Shown here piece after piece: positions 28,775 through 35,153 of a stretch of 35,153 nucleotides of DNA; within the stretch, counting starts at the first letter, position 1, and each line of letters starts with the position of its first letter. The stretch comes from Symsagittifera roscoffensis. Taxonomy: Eukaryota; Xenacoelomorpha; Acoela; Convolutidae. The stretch is taken from NCBI RefSeq assembly GCF_963678635.1, contig NW_026970618.1, forward strand, positions 1-35,153, written 5' to 3'. The translations under genes and the position numbers were made by a program. The notes under the pieces were generated by a model that made no database searches, was not told the origin of the DNA, and saw nothing but the letters and a program-made list of their open reading frames with translations.

Positions 28775-28857
28775 GCTTGAGTGGCTGAGTGGATAGTGCG
28801 TGCGACTCAAAATCTCTTGATTGAAGTAGATCGTAGGTTCGAAGCCTACACGTAGCC
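28775..28857 (+). tRNA. tRNA-like sequence (Leu/Ser-type arm plan), probably a pseudogene or SINE head
   Basis: The A box TGGCTGAGTGG (28,782-28,792) and B box GGTTCGAAGCC (28,836-28,846) match consensus exactly. The T stem GTAGG/CCTAC pairs perfectly around TTCGAAG. A long variable region and a loop reading CTCAAAA suggest a Leu-CAA-like tRNA. But the anticodon stem pairs at three of five positions and the acceptor at three of seven, with no CCA. It is therefore a decayed tRNA or the head of a SINE. The downstream sequence to about 29,020 matches 25,135-25,300, supporting the SINE reading. A T8 run at 28,881-28,888 could terminate transcription. Confidence 0.5.
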
Positions 28858-29020
28858 GAGATTTTAGCTAATTCGAGACCTTTTTTTTACTTTCTCCGAT
28901 TTTGCTTTATAGAGCTGCTCTTTGGTCTTGTTCTCGCAAGTGCTTGCAAGCGCAGCTTCACCTCTGTGTGAAAAATTTAGCAAATGACTGTTTTTTTTTG
29001 TCTCCACTAGTTTTGTACTT
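28858..29020 (+). repeat. Body of the tRNA-headed SINE-like repeat
   Basis: CGAGATTTTAGCTAATTCGAGA, then GCTTTATAGAGCTG, TCTTGTTCTCGCAAGTGC and TTTAGCAAATGACT, appear in the same order at 25,132-25,300. It contains a near-palindromic CTCGCAAGTGCTTGCAAGCG at 28,934. Confidence 0.5.
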
Positions 29021-29261
29021 TCAAGCTGACTATTCTTTTTTCACGTCATATTCATGATTCTTGTAGAATCTACAGATCCTTCACATACTTCGATTTTGTA
29101 TGATGCCAAAAACGTTTTTTCAATGTTGAGTTTTGAACGTTATTGCTATTTCGGAGTTTGTACTTGCGAGAGCAATTGTCTTGTAATCTGGGACTAAATT
29201 TTTTTTCCGTGAAAGTTTTTTCTCAAGCCCGTATGATAATAAACCTGCTTTATAATGACGT

Positions 29262-29335
29262 CTTCTCAATTGGTCTAACGATTACACGTGTGCCTCACGA
29301 TCCTTATTTTCTGGGTTTTCAATTCCAACTAGGTT
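29262..29335 (+). repeat. tRNA-like sequence (Gly/Glu-type D arm), pseudogene or SINE head
   Basis: TCAATTGGTCTAACGATTA is a typical D-arm and A-box region. CGTGTGCCTCACG can form a three-pair anticodon stem with GCC in the loop, and TGGGTTTTCAATTCCAAC is B-box-like. It is followed by TTTTGTTTTTTG. Stems are too weak for a functional tRNA. Confidence 0.4.
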
Positions 29336-31462
29336 TTGTTTTTTGCAATACTTCATAACTTAAATTTTTAGGAAAAATTGAATTGTAGAACTTAGTGTTT
29401 GTCTTCTTATTCTTTGTTTTTAATGTATCTATTTTAAACAATTTTTTATCATCCTCTAAAGTGGCTCTGGTATTTAAAAATTTACGAGCTCTGACTTTAA
29501 ACAGGTTTCTTTTGTTGTTAAATGGTCTCGGCTTATGTTATATCCGCTCAGTCACTTTAGAATATGTCCAATTTTGGTACGATAAAAAGCAAATTATTGT
29601 CAACACTTTCGAAAAAAATGCCTGATCTGACTTTCAAAATGTCACCAAAAAAATTGTATCTTAGATTGAATTTTAGAATTTTGAAAAAAAAATTGAATTT
29701 TGGATCCGCCAAGGGTTTGGACCAACAGAAAACGAAAAGAAGGTTAGTTTATTTAGTTCTATCTAAGAATTTAGCGATTTAAAATTCTAACAAAAAAGAT
29801 CGTGTTCTTGCTATTAGTCATCGATTTTTTTAGGTTGTTAAAAATTCCAGAAAAAGGTTGCTTTTGGTGTAAAAGTTTGTTGAAAAAAAAGTGTGTTTGA
29901 GGCGAAAAATATGTTAAGCAAATTTTGTGGGATGTTTTATCAAATTAGAAAATATTTTATAACAAATCAATGAATAAAATGTACAAAAGATAGGTTAAAC
30001 CATCTAAGCAATACGGCGTACTTCTTATGCTGATACGGATTTTTATGAAAACAATGCTTTTTTCAGAAACGCAATCAGTCAAATAAACAAATTGGAAATC
30101 AAAAACGTCTTAATACCGTAAAGGAACTCCAAAATTATGAACCACTGAAACTATTACTTAAAAAATGAGAAAATAATCCCCTTCAGAATTCATAAATAAA
30201 AATATCAATCAAGCTGAAACTATTATGGTCAAAAAACGGGAACCTTAAAACTCAAAAGTTTGTCATTGATTGCAATATTCTTTCAAATATACAAATATAT
30301 ATACTTTTATATATACTTTTTTAAACTACTATTTACATTTATATTAGTTTAATTAAACCAATGATTTCTAGAAAAAGAATGTAGATTAATCTGTTTTGAG
30401 TAAATTATCATACAAATTAGAGTGGAAAGTTCAAATTGTGTATAAAACGTGGAAGATTTTTTAAAACAAATGAAATTGGTTATACGAAAGTCTAAAATGA
30501 CAGAGGCCTAAAACAGTATCTAATGACGATCTACCAAAGCGATCTGCATTTTGTTAAAAAATATATATAAAGAGTGATGAAATGTTAGATATGTTTTAGA
30601 AACAAAAACAATTTTTTTTTCAGTATAAAGAAAAAAGGAATTGTTAAAATCGCAAACAATCATCAAAATTTTTGAGTGTCACAATGGCGACAATAAAAAC
30701 TGTTTTTGATATACTGGGCTGCATATAATTTTTTGCGCTAAAATCAAGGCATTTGTGAAACTTAAACACAAAATATTGAATTCTTCGTCTGCTTATAAGG
30801 ATGACTTTACATGGACATTTCATTTTTAAAATTTAGCATATGTGAGTTTTGTGCCTTGTAACAAATTTACACCCTTTTGCAATAGGGGGGAGATAGCTAA
30901 CGAAATCACCTAAAGTTCCATTTAAGTTAACAAGATCCCGTAAAGTTGTACTATCGCGACGACAGTTTCCTTTTAAATGACAAAGTATTAAAGTATGATT
31001 TATCGTATTGTAAGCAACTTCAGTGTGCATTTTGCGTCTAACCAAAAAAATAACAGCTGATACAAATATTTTGTTTTTTTTTCAAAGCCGGAACAGAAAA
31101 CTGTAATTGGCAAGTTCATTTAAGGAAAAACGGGACAGGTATTCAATTTGGGGTCAAAAGTGCTTTTTTGAATTAGTAGCCAGATACTTTACAGTTGCGC
31201 TTTATAGAAAATTCTATACTTTACGTTGCGCTTAATGTATTGTTCAATGCTTTTGTAATCATTAAAAGCCGCACCACGACAGTAAAATAAATTAAATACA
31301 TGAAGTTGAGTTATTCTTAATTACGCTTTATTAAATATTTTCTCTTGTTGGTTACTTGAGACCAGATCATTGAACGAACTGACTTTGCTTTTATCACCTT
31401 TGTGTATATGAGAGAGAGTTGATTGAACTACCGCAGTTTCGAGAATTTCTGAAGCATCAAAA
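29336..31462. other. Gene-free interval upstream of the right-hand gene
   Basis: About 2.1 kb, mostly low complexity. GGTTGCTTTTGGTGTAAAAG at 29,857 resembles a stretch at 25,385-25,410, so part of another repeat family may be present. A 70-codon minus-strand frame at 30,833-31,045 (ending LPPIAKGCKF) has a vaguely LINE-tail-like cysteine/histidine content, but it is unsupported. The promoter of the gene at 31,463 must lie near the right end; a TGTATATGA at about 31,402 is a weak TATA candidate. Confidence 0.4.
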
Positions 31463-34400
31463 ATGAGTCGAGAGCAGGTAAGAAATGTTCGAGAAATTTT
31501 TTCAAATTACTATAATTTTTTTCAAGTGCGAGGTTGTTTTAGTTTAGAAAAGATAATACAATTTTAATCCCAGATACGCATTCAACAACAAATTGATAAC
31601 TTTTGTGTTGAGCAACGCATGTTTTTGACTAATTGGCTATTTTCTGGCCTCGCCTGACTTTGTAATGATTTCTGTGCCGAACTAGTACCTCGCTGTTTTT
31701 ATTTTCAGCGGTCGCATTTGAAAAAAATAAATGAATAAAAGCTTTTAGTTTTTGGTTCTTATCAACTTTTCACATTTCCGCAAGTTGGATATCTTTAATC
31801 TTCAACTAGTACCCCCTGTTTGCGAAAGGGGGAGGAGGAGAGATTCGTTACCAGACACAAAATCACATGCTTAACTGTTGGGAATTAATTTTTGGGGAGG
31901 GGGTGTAGTTACAGAGAACCTTCAAATTTTTAACACCTTATTTGTTTTAGGCGCCTAACCCGGAATTGCAAGCAAAAGCAGATTCCTTGGAGGATACTGC
32001 CAGTCGGGCGGAAGTCGCCCTCGCACTCGGCAGATTGGGCGCAAGAGTGGTGAGTACTCGTTAGAGCGGTTCGCTTTCGCGGATAATCGACCCCCTGCCG
32101 ACCAAAAGGGTTCTCCTTTGTACTAATTTAAGATATCTATTTTTGGCTGGCGGACCCTAAGTTTTTCTAAATGCTCCTTTTTGGCCTGTTTTTAAAAAAT
32201 ATTGTCTGCGGCCCAGAAATTTTGGTCAAAATAGGGTCTTTGTAGTGATTTGTGAGAGCTCGAAAAATCAATTTGGTCGACCTATAAAAAGGTCAAAAAA
32301 TTTCGAAAATTTTCATCCGGTGCAGATGTTTTTTTCGGCCTTCCAAGTAATCGGCCACATGCGGCGCGCAACTGTTTCTCAATGTTTGCAATTAGGTAAC
32401 TAGTGGCAAACCTAACATAATGTTGATTGTCTATGATTAATAAGGCTATGGCCCACTTGCGGAATCTCACCCGAATTGACCATCATATAAAAAAATGATT
32501 ATCTTTCAATTCCATTAGAGAAAAAGGTTTATCATATAAATCAGTTCATGAAGTGTATGGAAATGTTTATTATAATATTTTCATATAGCTACATGCCTTT
32601 ATTATATAGCTCATCTTTCAAGTTTTTTTCTAAAGGATTTTTTCTAATCTCAAAATCATTTCTATACTCAATTAAATGTTTTCCGGAAAAAACTTTTAAA
32701 TCCTGGCCAAACAAAACAGTGCACGATTTCGAACCAGTAATTTTTTCAGTAAAAACTTTCTAGCCAAATGAAAAAATTTGTGGTTTTAACTTTTATTTCT
32801 GTGTGATTTTTTTGTCGCAGCAGGTAGCCAATCTCTGTAAGCAGCCTATCTGCAAAATTATTTGACAAAATTTTTGTTTCGTGTGTTATCAGCCAAAACA
32901 CAAAAATACATAACGCGTATTAGAAAACAAATATTTGTGATTTATCGAAGAAATACTTTTTCGATAAATTTTTGACACCATTTTATCAAAATATATGGAA
33001 TCCGTATTATAAGTATTTCTTCTAGACACTTAGTTCTGATGTTTGATTGTTTTTTGTGACTGATTGTCCTGAAAATTTCGTCACAAGTTTCAAATGGGCA
33101 ATAACTCTGTTATAATATAACATCTGTAAAATCACGTTTCACTGCATTTTACTGAAAGTGGACGATTTTTTAGCTTGTACTTGGAAAGTGATATAAAATT
33201 GGCTACAGTCTTTTTTTCTCTAAGGATTTTGTTTAATAGAAACAATTCTCATGCTTTCTTTTCACTCCTTCAATTTTTGCATGCTTATTCACTTTCACTT
33301 ATTTTCTGTTCTCATGTATTTATTCATTCTTAAGAAAAAGTTTCAGTTGATGACTTGCAATTCGTTTCCAGAAAATATTTGGCAATGTGTTTTCTGCTTA
33401 ATTGACCTGTGCTTAAGAGCTACCAACTTTTTGCCGCTTGATTTTTTGGCGTTTTTCTTTACTATTTTGAACAAAAAAATTAAAAAAATGTTTTACATTT
33501 AGTCGACTAAATTTAACCATTCATTTATTGTTTTCTTTTTATGTGAGTTTATGATTCTCAATTTGAAAAAAAAATGTTTTTTTTTGTTAAAACTATCAAG
33601 AAACTTTTGTTGTAGTGTAAAAAAGTTTAAGACGAGTGAATCATGCTTGCAGTTTAATTTAGGAGTCTGCAGTAAAGGTTGAAGATTTAGTTGAAATTTA
33701 TTTTCTAATTGAGAAACATTACGAGGCCAAACTGTGCACTGGATTGGCGCACAATTTTGTATCTGTAGGTTCCTGGATTCCAGAGACAAATCGTTAAACA
33801 TATTACAATTTTGTCGAAACTATTTCACCTTTGTTTGGTATGAAATCAAAAATCAGAAGTTAATTCGCGCATGTGGCAAAGACGTAACGCACCTGCTTAT
33901 GAAGACAAAAGTCAATGGTTCAAATTTGGCCAGAAGCTTTTTTTAACTGGAAATTTTCCGCACGTCAACAAGATTTTGTATGTTTGTCGGACTTCTGTTT
34001 GTCTGCTTTTTTGTCGGCTTAGTCACCGCAGCACAAAATTTGGTTAGAGTTTGGAAATTTTTGTTCGAACTAAAAAACATTTCAGTGTATTCCGGTTTTG
34101 GCTAAGTATATGAGTTCCAAGAAATTTTGCCTGCTTTATTTTGCTATTTTTGATTTTTTAATGCTGTTTATTAAAAAATTTTAAAATTTGTTTTTTTTTC
34201 ATATAAATTCAAGGAATGCACTGGTAACAACCATGCTTGAGACGAAAAATCCTAGATGTTCATTTTTAGTTGGGACCTGTTTTTTGTGTCGAAAAATGCC
34301 TATTTTGGCTCGCTATCCGCATATTAAATGCAAACTAAAACCTAATGCGCCCATCAGAAAAAATTCAAGGTTATTTTTCGAAAAAAATGATGTCATAAAA

Positions 34401-35153
34401 TAGTTACAAAGCGTTGACCCTTTGAGTGGACAAAGGATTGAATGAATGAGTAGGCAGAAAAGCTTCGCCATTACATACATACAATAAGAGTATCAAGGTT
34501 TTCTTACCATGACTGCGCAGAATGAAGTATCCAAACTGGCATGCTGATTCTGAAGATCTTAGAGTCCTTCTGTTTTTGGTCCCACCTGAAAGACCAACCA
34601 ACCCGTATTTTGGCCATTTCTCTCAATTTCAAAAAACTGGAAATTTGAAAGACCAACCAACCCTTATTTTGGCCATTTCTCTCAATTTCAAAAAAATCGG
34701 AAATTTATATGACAAGAAATAGTTTCTGTGGCTTATACGAGCAAGTTTCCATTTCCTAGGTAATCAAAACAGTAAATGTTTAATTGTGATGTTGAATTTT
34801 TTAGAGGAAAAACAAGAAGCCTAAATCGGATAGAAAACCAAAGTCATCGACATCAGCCTCAAGTTCTGTTGTCGGAGATGACCTAGACGACGAAGATGAA
34901 ATAATTGTGGAAGAATCACGATCAGGGAAGGAACTGCAAAGTGCTCAGGATGACTTCGACTTCGACAGCTTCGGCAACACAGCAGACCATAAAGGACCTG
35001 TTCGGAACTCGCAAACTGTCAGCGACCACTTTTTCCACCCGGAGCAGTACGAGTCGTTTCACGACATCGAGAGCGCCGACGCAACTGCGGGGGACAGATC
35101 GCACCTAGTTGACCTTGACTCGAAGAGTGAAGAGACTGAAGGTCACATTGTGG
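31463..35153 (+). CDS. Unrecognised acidic, low-complexity protein, first three coding exons (3' end outside window)
   Basis: Exons 31,463-31,477, 31,951-32,049 and 34,805 to the window edge all join in phase 0 with good splice sites (CAG|GTAAG, TTTTAG|GCG, GTG|GTGAGT, TTTTAG|AGG). The five-residue first exon MSREQ is followed by APNPELQAKADSLEDTASR (helical, Ala-rich), then a basic patch KNKKPKSDRKPKSS. A long acidic, Ser-rich stretch then includes DDLDDEDEIIVEE, DDFDFDSFG and SDHFFHPEQYESF. At least 154 residues lie in the window and no known domain is visible. The basic-then-acidic pattern suggests a disordered nuclear or scaffold protein, but that is a guess. The gene is real because the third exon has coding composition unlike its AT-rich flanks (over 50% GC) and all junction phases agree. 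A small extra exon inside the 2.75-kb intron cannot be excluded. Confidence 0.78.
31805..31855. repeat. Short palindromic relic related to family C
   Basis: ACCCCCTGTTTGCGAAAGGG and the GGAGGAGGAGAGATTCGTTA after it echo the centre and arm of the family C palindrome (CCCCCTTTC-AAG-AAAGGG...AGATTGTTA). It lies in intron 1 of the right-hand gene. Confidence 0.4.
32085..32300 (+). repeat. Dispersed repeat family B, copy 3
   Basis: Blocks GTTCTCCTTTGTACTA, GATATCTATTTTTGGCTG, TTTTTCTAAATG, TGTCTGCGGCCCAGAAAT, AAATAGGGTCTTTGTAGTG and GAGAGCTCGAAAAATCA match copy 2 in order. This copy lacks the CGCACCAAAAAAAA section, so it is shorter. It begins about 35 bases after exon 2 of the right-hand gene. 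Confidence 0.75.
32301..34587. other. Large intron of the right-hand gene, no further gene seen
   Basis: AT-rich. A 10-bp perfect inverted repeat ATTTATCGAA/TTCGATAAAT lies at 32,940-32,949/32,960-32,969, with a related AAGTATTTCTTCTAG further on at 33,010. No coding exon or RNA was identified. Confidence 0.45.
34588..34705. repeat. 59-bp tandem duplication in the intron
   Basis: GAAAGACCAACCAACCCGTA begins a unit at 34,588 and again, with few changes, at 34,647; each unit ends AACTGGAAATTT or AATCGGAAATTT. Two copies only. It lies about 100 bases before the exon 3 acceptor. Confidence 0.92.

Noticed and set aside
29395-29782. Overlapping plus-strand frames of 72-76 codons that look vaguely membrane-like or organellar
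   Set aside because: A/T-driven Phe, Leu and Lys composition, no domain, no splice support.
30833-31045. Minus-strand frame with Cys/His content like a LINE tail
   Set aside because: Too short and no adjoining RT motifs in any frame; the resemblance is weak.

Overview
The window is nuclear DNA from an animal, most likely an AT-rich, repeat-dense invertebrate. The evidence is two spliced genes of the Chibby family with GT-AG introns and consistent exon phases, animal-type polyadenylation signals, and several classes of eukaryotic retroelement. Nothing visible fixes the species, and there is no bacterial or viral gene layout.

Left third (1-18,200): mostly decayed retroelements. Positions 1-3754 (minus) hold the gag and protease part of a Ty3/gypsy-like LTR element; its reverse transcriptase lies off the left edge. 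A 15-bp minisatellite (4003-4370) and a 69-bp tandem repeat (5882-6066) follow. At 8639-11,541 (plus) is a degenerate LINE with a PHD zinc finger, a reverse transcriptase and a C-terminal restriction-like nuclease. Tail to tail with it, at 13,084-17,387 (minus), is a LINE with a zinc-motif ORF1 and an ORF2 made of an AP-type endonuclease and reverse transcriptase. A 51-bp tandem array (17,700-18,045) lies upstream of that element. Three diverged copies of a repeat with RNA-like stem-loops (7400-8060, 12,160-12,310, 18,240-18,900) are interspersed.

Middle (19,373-24,045): two Chibby-family genes in tandem on the plus strand. The first has two coding exons (124 aa) and the second three (122 aa). 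Chibby proteins act at the ciliary base and bind beta-catenin. Intron 1 of the first gene contains a 1.5-kb foldback element whose central palindrome would be transcribed in the pre-mRNA. Intron 1 of the second contains a small inverted-repeat transposon with an 8-bp target duplication.

Right third (24,060-35,153): non-coding repeats (palindromic MITEs, tRNA-related SINE-like sequences, a hAT-like element, a 230-270-bp direct duplication), then the 5' part of an unrecognised gene on the plus strand. That gene has exons at 31,463, 31,951 and 34,805, encodes an acidic, low-complexity protein, and runs off the right edge.

The genes do not form an operon or pathway beyond the paralogous Chibby pair. 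The most unusual items are the tandem divergent Chibby genes, the covarying stem-loop repeat family, and the nested foldback element in the Chibby intron.
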